Below are positions 1 to 6,500 of a DNA stretch of 64,000 nucleotides, in pieces. Below the pieces are notes generated by a model. The model had not been told where the DNA came from and did no database searches. It saw only the letters and a program-made list of their open reading frames with translations. How positions within the stretch are numbered: position 1 is the stretch's first letter; each line of letters begins with the position of its first letter. This DNA comes from Syntrophotalea acetylenivorans (lineage in GTDB: Bacteria; Desulfobacterota; Desulfuromonadia; Desulfuromonadales; Syntrophotaleaceae), in NCBI RefSeq assembly GCF_001887775.1, contig NZ_CP015519.1, positions 3,098,001 through 3,162,000 on the forward strand, given 5' to 3'. Position numbers and translations under genes: made by a program.

Positions 1-2
1 TT

Positions 3-305
3 GTCCTGGGGATGGAGGCGCTCGATAACGGAGAAGGGTTGCCTGCGGCCTTCGCTACACTGCAGAGTCGCTACCCCGATAGCCCCTGGTCCACCAAGGC
101 AGATACTATTCAGACATTGTTGGACACCATTGAAAACCAGCAGAAAGTTATTAAGCGCCTTAAAAAATCCCAGTCGGTCAGTGACAAGCAGAACCAAAAA
201 CTTCGACAACAGATAGCATCGCTGGAAACGGAACTCAAAGCGTTGGAAACCGAGCGCACCAAACTTCGACAGTTGCTGATCGATCTGGAACAGCGCGGTC
301 GATAA
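3..305 (+). CDS. C-terminal part of a coiled-coil protein (partial, cut by window edge)
   Basis: The reading frame is open to the left edge, so only the last 100 or so residues are visible. They begin with a short helical segment containing YPDSPWSTKA, which resembles a TPR-like or tol-pal-associated helical repeat. This is followed by a long charged heptad region rich in Lys, Glu, Gln and Leu that should form a coiled coil to the C-terminus. No catalytic motif is visible. It could be the tail of a periplasmic lipoprotein of the QseG/YfhG kind, but that is a guess. The function is unknown from this fragment. Confidence 0.6.
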   Translation, partial: VLGMEALDNGEGLPAAFATLQSRYPDSPWSTKADTIQTLLDTIENQQKVIKRLKKSQSVSDKQNQKLRQQIASLETELKALETERTKLRQLLIDLEQRGR

Positions 306-583
306 TCATTCGAAACAACCTTTGCCGATCCCGGCGGCACACGATTTTCCCTCCCTTTCAGCTGCCCATCTGTTCTTCGATGGGTTCCTTAAGATATCTT
401 TTCTGGGTCAATCCGTTTCCAAAGACCTTGTTACGGCCGGCGGTGCCCAGGTCCAGCGAAATCAACTCGTGCAATTTGAGTTTCTTGCAAGGCGAATTCT
501 GGAATTATTGACCGGGAAAAATTAAAATGCTATAAATGTTCCCGCGTTATTTGATCCTACTTTGGTTGCCCTGAATCCGGCGG
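306..583. other. Gene-poor stretch before the integrase remnant
   Basis: No recognisable gene was found. A 67-codon open frame (322-525) lacks a ribosome binding site and resembles nothing known to me. The stretch probably holds decayed DNA at the edge of the integron remnant. Confidence 0.4.
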
Positions 584-835
584 ATGCATGGCTCCACAAC
601 CGAAACTCCTCGAGCAACTTGGCCGTTAGGCAAAAAGTCAGCGCCCCTATCCAAAACCAAACGTGCCACTTGTCATGCCTTTCGCTCTTTTGCCACCCAT
701 TTGCTGGAAGTGGGATATGACATTCGGACGGTTCAAGAACTTTTGGGCCATCGCGATGTCAAGACCACAATGATTTACACTCATGTTCTTAACCGCGGGC
801 CAAGAGCTGTTTAAAGTCCAGTTCATGGCCTTTGA
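584..835 (+). pseudogene. Integron-type tyrosine recombinase (IntI), C-terminal remnant
   Basis: The visible protein keeps the C-terminal part of an integron integrase: the box II HxxR (CHAFR), the ATHLLE helix, VQELLGH and the catalytic-tyrosine segment [12 protein letters not shown], which is typical of IntI proteins. Three signs of decay are visible. The N-terminal two thirds, with the first catalytic Arg, are absent. The usual RHSFATH is RSFATH, one codon short. A TAA at 812-814 interrupts the frame, while the expected tail (SPVHGL, stop at 833-835) continues in frame behind it. The gene reads toward the cassettes, not away from them as in class 1 integrons. A phage or Xer recombinase is less likely given the IYTHVLNRG motif. 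Confidence 0.75.
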
Positions 836-843
836 ACAGCTCT
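803..843. repeat. Hairpin over the integrase stop codon
   Basis: A 14-base inverted repeat (803-816 against 830-843, one mismatch) folds over the premature TAA and the original end of the integrase remnant. It lacks a T tract, so it is not a standard terminator. The pairing suggests that the TAA may derive from CAA by a C-to-T change. Confidence 0.5.
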
Positions 844-852
844 GTATTGGTA

Positions 853-1017
853 GTGTTATACGGGTCCGCATAAAATGCCGATAAATTTTGTTAGGTATTA
901 GCCAAGTATATGAAATTGAGCTATTTGTGCTTTTTGGGTAAAAATTATCAGGAGTGTTATGCGGGCAAAAAAACACTATTCGGCGGTTTATACGGACCCG
1001 CCTAAACACTGTTAGGC
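853..1017 (+). other. attC/attI-like recombination region upstream of the cassette
   Basis: An imperfect inverted repeat pairs 853-880 with 981-1009; the shared core is GGGTCCG. It ends in a GTTAGGC core at 1011-1017, the consensus R' (simple) site of integron recombination, just before the cassette gene. Additional core-like sites, GTTAGGT near 890 and GTTATGC near 956, lie inside. This is the arrangement expected of one long attC, or of an attI next to remnants of small cassettes. No clear R'' box (GCCTAAC) is visible at the left, so the exact left boundary is uncertain. Confidence 0.5.
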
Positions 1018-1025
1018 TCCAAAAA

Positions 1026-1631
1026 ATGGAAATATATTCCTATGTACTAAAACACGACTCAGGATTTGCGCCAAATCCGTTCCACGGATTCCTCACGCTA
1101 GCCACTTGCAAGCCAGCCATCCGCAGGAATGCAAGGGCAGGTGACATTTTGTTCGGAACTGGTTCAAAAAACACCGTAGGAAATAATAAGTTGGTTTATG
1201 CTGCAATTGTTTCCAAGGTTGTACAAATCACCGAATACGACATCAATCCAAAATTTGAAGTTAAAAAACCAACAATAAATGGTGAATGGTACAGCAAGCA
1301 CGGAGACAATATTTACAGTGTCGAAAACGCACATTGGATACAAAGAAGAAATCCGCACCACAATCGAAACGACATAAAAAGAGACACTAGTGGCAGCAAC
1401 GTATTAATTTGTTATGAATTTTGGTATTTCGGTAAAAGTGCAGTCACAATTCCCGGACATCTTCAACACATCATCAAAAAAGGCCCAGGGCATAAGCGAA
1501 TTTCAGAAAACAAAGAAATTATGCAGGTTAGTCAATGGCTCCATTCTCTCCCAAAAGGAATCAACGGAACACCAGAAATGGAGCCTAACAAACTAATCAA
1601 CCGGCCGGAAAATACCTCTGAAAAAATTTGA
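1026..1631 (+). CDS. Nmad2-like putative nucleotide-modification protein, integron cassette gene
   Basis: The 201-residue product begins with YSYVLKHDSGFAPNPF, then TLATCKP and a GDILFGTGS segment. I recognise this pattern from the Nmad2 family (nucleotide modification associated domain 2), proposed in comparative genomics to act with DNA base modification enzymes; its activity is not established. The start at 1026 is chosen because it lies just after the GTTAGGC core at 1011 and before the conserved N-terminus. No good ribosome binding site is visible, as is common in cassettes. The stop lies inside the following attC site, also typical. The gene is AT-richer than the chromosomal genes around it, which supports acquisition by transfer. 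Confidence 0.7.
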   Translation: MEIYSYVLKHDSGFAPNPFHGFLTLATCKPAIRRNARAGDILFGTGSKNTVGNNKLVYAAIVSKVVQITEYDINPKFEVKKPTINGEWYSKHGDNIYSVENAHWIQRRNPHHNRNDIKRDTSGSNVLICYEFWYFGKSAVTIPGHLQHIIKKGPGHKRISENKEIMQVSQWLHSLPKGINGTPEMEPNKLINRPENTSEKI

Positions 1632-1700
1632 AAACCATAACCTAAGTTTTCGGTGGTTCGTATTTGTCGCGTCGCCGCCGGTTATCATGAACCGTTAGTT
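1583..1700 (+). other. attC site of the Nmad2 cassette
   Basis: The site starts with an R'' box GCCTAAC (1583-1589) and ends with the R' core GTTAGTT (1694-1700). Inside, AACCGGC on the left pairs with GCCGGTT on the right as L'' and L', with an unpaired base on one arm, as expected for the extrahelical bases of folded attC. The length of about 118 bases is within the known range. It overlaps the end of the cassette gene. The family fit is good but was judged by eye. Confidence 0.65.
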
Positions 1701-1714
1701 TTCGGCCCTACCCA

Positions 1715-1887
1715 TGAAAAGTGGACACCCTAATCAATGAGGGTATTCTTGATTAAGAGGTCTCATTATGGCGGGAAAGAAAACCACAGCTTATTCAGAA
1801 CTGTTTAGGCGCGAAGCTGTACGATTAGCTGATTTAGCCGACAGAACAGCCGCCGATGTGGCGCGGGAATTGTGGGCTCGCCAGTGA
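1715..1887 (+). mobile_element. 5' remnant of an IS3-family insertion sequence
   Basis: A terminal-repeat-like end (TGAAAAGTGGACACC, 1715-1729) is followed by the first 39 codons of an IS3-type orfA (1768-1887). The fragment reads SELFRREAVRLADLADR before running into a stop at the junction. The remainder of orfA, the whole DDE transposase and the other end are missing. It begins 14 bases after the attC core, so the element probably landed in or next to the cassette array and was then deleted. Its terminal sequence differs from the intact IS at 59592-60898. Confidence 0.7.
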
Positions 1888-1890
1888 CTG

Positions 1891-2073
1891 TTATCCCGGC
1901 CGTGAGTCCTGCGACGGATCCTCGGGGGAATTGTTCAGCCGGCCGACTGGTTTGAACACGATTCGATACCAGCTGCAGGAAAAGGGTCGGTGAATATCGG
2001 GGACGTTGTTTCCTCTGGTCGGCAGAATGTATCTCCCCCTTAGTTTTTTGGTCTTGTTTTCTTTCGCGGTCAT
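1891..2073 (-). CDS. Small basic protein of unknown function
   Basis: This 60-residue frame is preceded by an excellent Shine-Dalgarno sequence (AAGGAGGTG) six bases before the ATG at 2073, which is why the start at MTAKENK is preferred over the longer frame. The N-terminus is very Lys/Arg rich and the rest is proline and aspartate rich with one Cys. I do not recognise a family. It lies downstream of the metal transport operon, after that operon's terminator, and ends beside the IS stump. Its 3' end may therefore be altered by the rearrangement. Confidence 0.4.
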   Translation of the reverse strand: MTAKENKTKKLRGRYILPTRGNNVPDIHRPFSCSWYRIVFKPVGRLNNSPEDPSQDSRPG

Positions 2074-2150
2074 GGAGACACCTCCTTGATGCGGTATGTC
2101 AATAAAGTATATCAGGTCGCATCGGTTTGGTATCAACTGCCGGTTTAAAC

Positions 2151-2185
2151 AAATAGCCCTCCCGTATCTATCGGGAGGGCTATTT
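2151..2185 (-). terminator. Rho-independent terminator of the metal transport operon
   Basis: A perfect 14-base-pair stem (2151-2164 with 2172-2185) closes a 7-base loop 26 bases after the permease stop. The stem has A and T flanks on both sides, so it may work in both directions. Confidence 0.85.
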
Positions 2186-2210
2186 GTAATTGTTCCAATA
2201 ATAGCCCGGG

Positions 2211-3506
2211 TCAGGACTGGTTATTGTTCTTTTGCGGTGGTGGAATCTGTTTGCCGTGGGGGTCGAGTTTGGGGTTTCCCAGCTTCTCGTCGAGGTAGTC
2301 CACGGTGCCGTCGGCCCGTACATGTTCCAGCTGGTGCGCTGTCGTGTGAAGGCTGTCCTGCGGGGAGCCGATGGACTCCAGGTAGGTCTCCCACAGTCGA
2401 TGGGCGCGCAGGATCTTTGCAGCTTCTTTCTGCCCCGGTTCGGTGAGCCGATAGCCCTGTTCCGACTCCTGAATCAGATTGTCCTGGGCCATTTGTCGCA
2501 GGGCTCTGGTCAGGGAGGCATGCTGCGGCACATGAAGGCGGATGACGGAGAGGGGCGTAGCCTCTTCCTGGCGCAATATTGTGGTCAGGACATCCTCTAC
2601 CACCTGCTGCGGCACCAGCCTTCGCAGCCGCAGCCAGCGCGCCAGCAGCCCGTAGCGTGGCGCCACGGTCAGCACTACCAGAAACTGCAGGGTGCAGAAC
2701 AGCATGATGGCACCTCCGCCGGCGGAATCGAGCCAGACGCACAGGTAGAGCCCGCCAACCACGCTGGTCACGCCGAACAGCGCCGCCAGGGCCATCATGC
2801 GATCCAGCCGGTCGCTGAGCAGGTAGGCCGTGGCTGCCGGGGTGATGAGCAGTCCCACCACCAGGATCACTCCCACCATGCTTACGGCGCTGACTACTAC
2901 CAGGGAGACGCAGGTGGTCAGTACGTAGTCGAGCAGCAGCACCGGCAGGCCGATGGAGGCCGCCATTACCGGGTCGAAAGTGGTCAGCTGAAAGTGGCGG
3001 AAAAACAGGATCAAAATAGTTATTACCAGAGGAGCAACGATGGCACTGGTCCACAAGTCGGTATCGGCCACGCCGAGGATGTCGCCCATAATGAAGTGCA
3101 TCAGGTCGATATGGATGTAGTGGCGGAAGATCGATACCAATACAACCCCCAGGGCAAAGATCCCGGTGTACATGATGCCGATGGCGGTATCCTCTTTGAC
3201 CCGGGAGATGCGTGACACGAAACCGATCAGGGCCACAGTCACTACCGCCGCCAGCAGCGAGCCTAGCAGCATGCCGGGAGCATGGGCTTCGAGCCCGAAC
3301 AGCAGCTTCATCACCAGGTAGCCGCCGGCCACCCCGGCGATCATGGCGTGGGACAGGGCGTCGCCGAGAAAGGCCATGCGACGCAGCACCACCAGGCAAC
3401 CGACCATTCCCGCCACTACCGCCACGATGCAACCTCCGATGAGGGCTTTTTGGAAGTAGGTTTCGGTCAGGGGAGCCCAGAACGCCTGCAGCAGAAAATC
3501 GATCAT
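2211..3506 (-). CDS. Metal ABC transporter permease fused to a DtxR-like domain
   Basis: The 431-residue protein has an N-terminal ABC-3 type permease of about 285 residues with eight or so membrane helices, as in TroC/ZnuB/MntB. Residues from about 300 carry a cytoplasmic extension: a winged helix (LSVIRLHVPQHASL, GYRLTEPGQ) and a DtxR-like metal-binding and dimerisation segment (HRLWETYL, HQLEHV, DPHGKQIP). DtxR-type regulators sense Mn(II) or Fe(II), so the fusion may gate transport or bind the imported metal; this is inference. The ATG at 3506 overlaps the ATPase stop (ATGA), and the operon order is binding protein, small anchored protein, ATPase, permease. Similar permease-regulator fusions are known in other bacteria. 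Confidence 0.9.
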   Translation of the reverse strand: MIDFLLQAFWAPLTETYFQKALIGGCIVAVVAGMVGCLVVLRRMAFLGDALSHAMIAGVAGGYLVMKLLFGLEAHAPGMLLGSLLAAVVTVALIGFVSRISRVKEDTAIGIMYTGIFALGVVLVSIFRHYIHIDLMHFIMGDILGVADTDLWTSAIVAPLVITILILFFRHFQLTTFDPVMAASIGLPVLLLDYVLTTCVSLVVVSAVSMVGVILVVGLLITPAATAYLLSDRLDRMMALAALFGVTSVVGGLYLCVWLDSAGGGAIMLFCTLQFLVVLTVAPRYGLLARWLRLRRLVPQQVVEDVLTTILRQEEATPLSVIRLHVPQHASLTRALRQMAQDNLIQESEQGYRLTEPGQKEAAKILRAHRLWETYLESIGSPQDSLHTTAHQLEHVRADGTVDYLDEKLGNPKLDPHGKQIPPPQKNNNQS

Positions 3507-4263
3507 GCTTCCTTCCTTTCCGCCAGATCGGCAAAGGCCCGCAGGCGTCCTTCGTACACCTGGCTGAGAAGCTCTTCCTGCAGTACGGCCCGGGGGGGCC
3601 GTAAGCATATAGGCGTTGTTTGAGCAGAATCAGGTTGTCAAAGTATTCTGCCGCGGTGGCCAGGTCGTGGTGCACCACCACCAGGGTCTTGCCCGCTTTC
3701 TTGGCTCGCTCCAGCACGTCGAGAATCGCTCGCTCGGTGGCCGCATCGACTCCGGCAAAGGGTTCGTCAAGCAGCAGGATATCCGCTCCTTGCGCCAGGG
3801 CCCGGGCCAGAAATACGCGCTGTTGCTGCCCGCCGGAAAGCTGGCCGATCTGGCGCTGGGCGAAGTCCTCCATGCGGACCATGCTTAAAGCTTCCATGGT
3901 CGCCTCGCGGTCAGACTTGGCCGGACTGCGGTACCAGGGAATTTGCTGGTAGCGCCCCATGAGTGCCACCTCCTGCACGGTGATGGGAAAATCCCAGTCT
4001 ACCGCTCCGCGCTGGGGTACGTAGGCCACCTGGCCCTTAACTTTGTCAACAAGCTGGCCAGCGATTCGCACTTCGCCCACATCGGGCGGTACGAAGCCGA
4101 GGATGGCTTTGATCAGGGTGGATTTACCCGAGCCGTTGGGGCCGATCACCCCCACCAGTTGGTCGGGTTCGATGGTTACCGACACATCCAGCAAGGCCGG
4201 CCTCGCACCGTAGCTGACCGTCAGGTTACGTACCTCGATGGCTGGCGTCCGCTCAGTGCTCAT
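3503..4263 (-). pseudogene. Metal ABC transporter ATP-binding protein, frameshifted as sequenced
   Basis: The nucleotide-binding subunit of the TroABC/ZnuABC-like importer has Walker A (GPNGSGKST), the signature LSGGQQQR, Walker B (ILLLDEPF) and the H-loop (VVHHD). The start at 4263 has a GGAG site and overlaps the preceding gene by 11 bases. After RLYAYGPP the frame breaks at a run of seven G on the plus strand (3592-3598). Adding one base restores RAVLQEELLSQ and a natural tail ending in RKEA, with a TGA that overlaps the permease ATG. Without the correction, the frame runs on for hundreds of residues of unrelated translation. A sequencing error is the likeliest explanation; phase variation by slippage is the alternative. 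Confidence 0.85.
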
Positions 4264-4756
4264 GTGACTCCTCCCCATGCGCTTCCAGAGTAAAGGGGAT
4301 GGTGCCGGCCACGCTGGACCCGCCTTGCCCCCATAGGGTTTGGTCCACCAGGACCAAGTTGTCCTGTAGCAATCGGACCCGCACCGCGTGATCCCGGCCG
4401 GCTTCGCTTACCGGTGGCTGGGCTTCCACATAGAGTTCGTTGCGTCCTTTCACCAGACCGTGCACCGGGGTCACCTGCAGCGCCACCCCCGGCTCCAGGT
4501 TTTCGGTGCGATACAGCTCTTGTGCGGCGGTTCGCACTACCAGGGGCGCTGCGCCGGCCTCATCCCCCTGCAAGGCGAAGGGGTCGGCTTCCGGAGAGAA
4601 GGTAGCGGTAAGTTCCAAAGTGAACTCCCGGGCGGCAAGGCCTTGTTGTACTGGCGCCTGCAGGGGCGGGGGTTTTTGTCGGTCGCGCTGATGGATGTAA
4701 AGACTCAGGCCGCCGAACATGAGCAGCCAGGCCAGAGCCGTCAAGGTAAAGCGCAT
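4253..4756 (-). CDS. Membrane-anchored periplasmic protein of the metal import operon
   Basis: The 167-residue protein has an N-terminal membrane helix (ALAWLLMFGGLSLYI, residues 8-22) followed by basic residues, then a predicted beta-rich domain facing the periplasm. The C-terminus is acidic and contains His (GEESHEH), which could bind metal, but no known motif is present. It sits between the substrate-binding protein and the ATPase gene, overlapping the latter by 11 bases, so it is translated with the transporter. A role as an accessory metal carrier or transporter partner is inferred from position only. I do not recognise a family. Confidence 0.75.
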   Translation of the reverse strand: MRFTLTALAWLLMFGGLSLYIHQRDRQKPPPLQAPVQQGLAAREFTLELTATFSPEADPFALQGDEAGAAPLVVRTAAQELYRTENLEPGVALQVTPVHGLVKGRNELYVEAQPPVSEAGRDHAVRVRLLQDNLVLVDQTLWGQGGSSVAGTIPFTLEAHGEESHEH

Positions 4757-4812
4757 GGTGGGTCCTTTGCGTTAAAAGATGTCGGTGTTTGTACTTAAGC
4801 ACTTAGCGTTGT

Positions 4813-5742
4813 TTATGGTTTTAGCGCCAGTACGATGATCAGCACGTTTTCGCGCATCATGCCGATATAGGTCTCACCGGCACTGCCGGCCGGACCCATG
4901 GAGTCCGAATAGAGTTCGCCGCCGATCTCGACTCCTGTGTCCCGGGCAATTTCACGCACCTGCTTGGGATTGATGGTCGTTTCGACGAAGATGGCCGGGG
5001 TGGCGGCCTGGCGGATCGATTCCACCACCTGCTTGTGGCGCTCCGGGGTCATGCCGGCGCCCACTTCGCTGCCGGTGGACCAGCCTACCGGCGCGATGCT
5101 CAGAAAGTCGTTGTTGGGGTTGAAACGGTATTCGCGGCAGAAATAGTTGAAAGCATCGTGGGTGGTGACCAGTACCCGGCGCTCGGGAGGGATGCGGTTG
5201 ACCTGTTGACGGATCCAGGCATCCAGGACTCTGAGTTGCTGCAGGTAGAGCGTGGCCCGTGCTCGGTACTCTTCGGCCCGGTCCGGATCGAAACGCTCCA
5301 GGGCCTGGACAATGTTGTTGACATAGAGGGCGGCGTTGCGGATCGAAAACCAGGCGTGGGGGTCGGCGATACTCTGGCCGTCAGCCTCGATCTCCAGTGG
5401 AGCCAGTCCCCTGGTGACCGTAACCAGGGGTTTGCCGGCATCCTTGGCCAGGGTAGCCATCCAGCTCTTGCCTTCCAGGTGCAGGCCGTTTTCCAGACAC
5501 AGATCGGCGTCCAACACGATCTGAACGTCGTCGGGTGTCGGTTGATAAGTATGGGGGTCGGCACCGGGGGCCAGGATGGAGGTAACCGTCATCCTGTCGC
5601 CGGCAATCTGGCGGGCGAAATCGGCGATTTGAGTGGTGGAGGCCACCAGAGCCGGTTTGCGTTCCGTTTTTTTGGCGCCGAAGACCGTTGCGGGCGGGAG
5701 CAGCACCGCCAGGGCAAGTAGAACACTGAAAAGGCGAAGCAT
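4813..5742 (-). CDS. Metal ABC transporter substrate-binding protein, TroA/ZnuA-like
   Basis: The 309-residue periplasmic binding protein delivers Zn(II) or Mn(II) to the permease. A signal peptide covers about residues 1-22. The family ligands are present: His in DPHTY (about 63), His in DPHAW (about 127), His in THDAF (about 196) and Asp in YSDSM (about 278). The third ligand is His, as in TroA and ZnuA, rather than the Glu of PsaA-type Mn binders. No His-rich loop of the ZnuA kind is seen. A strong AGGAGG site precedes the ATG. The upstream region has a TTCATC/GATGAA inverted repeat (about 5773-5799) that could be an operator, unproven. The metal cannot be fixed from sequence alone. Confidence 0.9.
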   Translation of the reverse strand: MLRLFSVLLALAVLLPPATVFGAKKTERKPALVASTTQIADFARQIAGDRMTVTSILAPGADPHTYQPTPDDVQIVLDADLCLENGLHLEGKSWMATLAKDAGKPLVTVTRGLAPLEIEADGQSIADPHAWFSIRNAALYVNNIVQALERFDPDRAEEYRARATLYLQQLRVLDAWIRQQVNRIPPERRVLVTTHDAFNYFCREYRFNPNNDFLSIAPVGWSTGSEVGAGMTPERHKQVVESIRQAATPAIFVETTINPKQVREIARDTGVEIGGELYSDSMGPAGSAGETYIGMMRENVLIIVLALKP

Positions 5743-5969
5743 GGGAAACCTCCTGTAATGGCTATATATGTTTCATCCAATCTACAGTACGTGATGAATC
5801 AAAGCAAGGATGGTGGGACAGTGGACAGGCCGAGGACGATCGGGGGAAAAAAATTGACAGGTTTTAAAGCCAGGGGTTATAAGTTGCTATCTTCATAGTG
5901 TTTACAGCACTCGCATGTTTCAGTTTGCCTCTGGTGGCTGGGAGCAGATTGTGCAGGTATGGAGGGATT

Positions 5970-6341
5970 GTGACCGAGCAGCGCCAGACGTTGGGCAAAT
6001 GGGGTGAGGAACAGGCGGCCCGTTTTTTGCGCCGTCGCCGATTCAAGATCGTCGCTCGTAATTTGCGCACCCCGGTGGGGGAGATCGATATCATCGCCCG
6101 TCAGGGCAAAGTCCTGATCTTCGCCGAGGTTAAGACCCGTCGCGGTACATGCTACGGGGCACCCCAGGAAGCGGTCGGCCCCACCAAGCAGCGTCAGATT
6201 TTGCGGGCTGCCAGCTGGTACCTCAAGGATCAGGGGCGGCAGGATTTGCAGCCGCGTTTCGATGTGCTGGCGGTGCAGGTGGTAAACGACCAGGCGCAGA
6301 TCGAACATATTGCCGATGCTTTCGGTTTGCCGGATTATTGA
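5970..6341 (+). CDS. YraN/UPF0102 family protein
   Basis: The 123-residue protein belongs to the UPF0102 family, which has a restriction-endonuclease-like fold and no agreed cellular role. The family motifs are visible: GKWGEEQAARFL near the start, NLRTPVGEIDII and FAEVKTR, which form the D-ExK-like site, and PRFDVLAV near the end. The GTG at 5970 is chosen because GGAGGG lies just before it and the product then has the normal family length. The longer upstream frame lacks conserved residues. The gene stands alone, divergent from the metal operon and 160 bases before nadE. Confidence 0.9.
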   Translation: MTEQRQTLGKWGEEQAARFLRRRRFKIVARNLRTPVGEIDIIARQGKVLIFAEVKTRRGTCYGAPQEAVGPTKQRQILRAASWYLKDQGRQDLQPRFDVLAVQVVNDQAQIEHIADAFGLPDY

Positions 6342-6500
6342 GAAGTTTTTATCCGAAAACGGCCCTTTCCCCCAATCTCGACGTCAGTCCGCACGCTTGC
6401 TTGACCTTGGGGAAAATTGCTCGTTTTCCATGTAAAAACCGCATAATGTCTATCCAAGGTTCCCGAATAGACACTTATTTATAAAGAGAGGGATGTGAAC

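Noticed and set aside
322-525. 67-codon frame near the left edge
   Set aside because: No ribosome binding site and no recognisable family.
2232-3215. Long plus-strand open frame opposite the permease gene
   Set aside because: It is the antisense shadow of a real gene, rich in His and Gln from complementary codon use, with no ribosome binding site.
2221-3503. Apparent fusion of the ATPase to a 460-residue Arg/Gly/His-rich extension
   Set aside because: The extension is the permease gene read in the wrong frame after the G-run break. Restoring one base gives a normal C-terminus.
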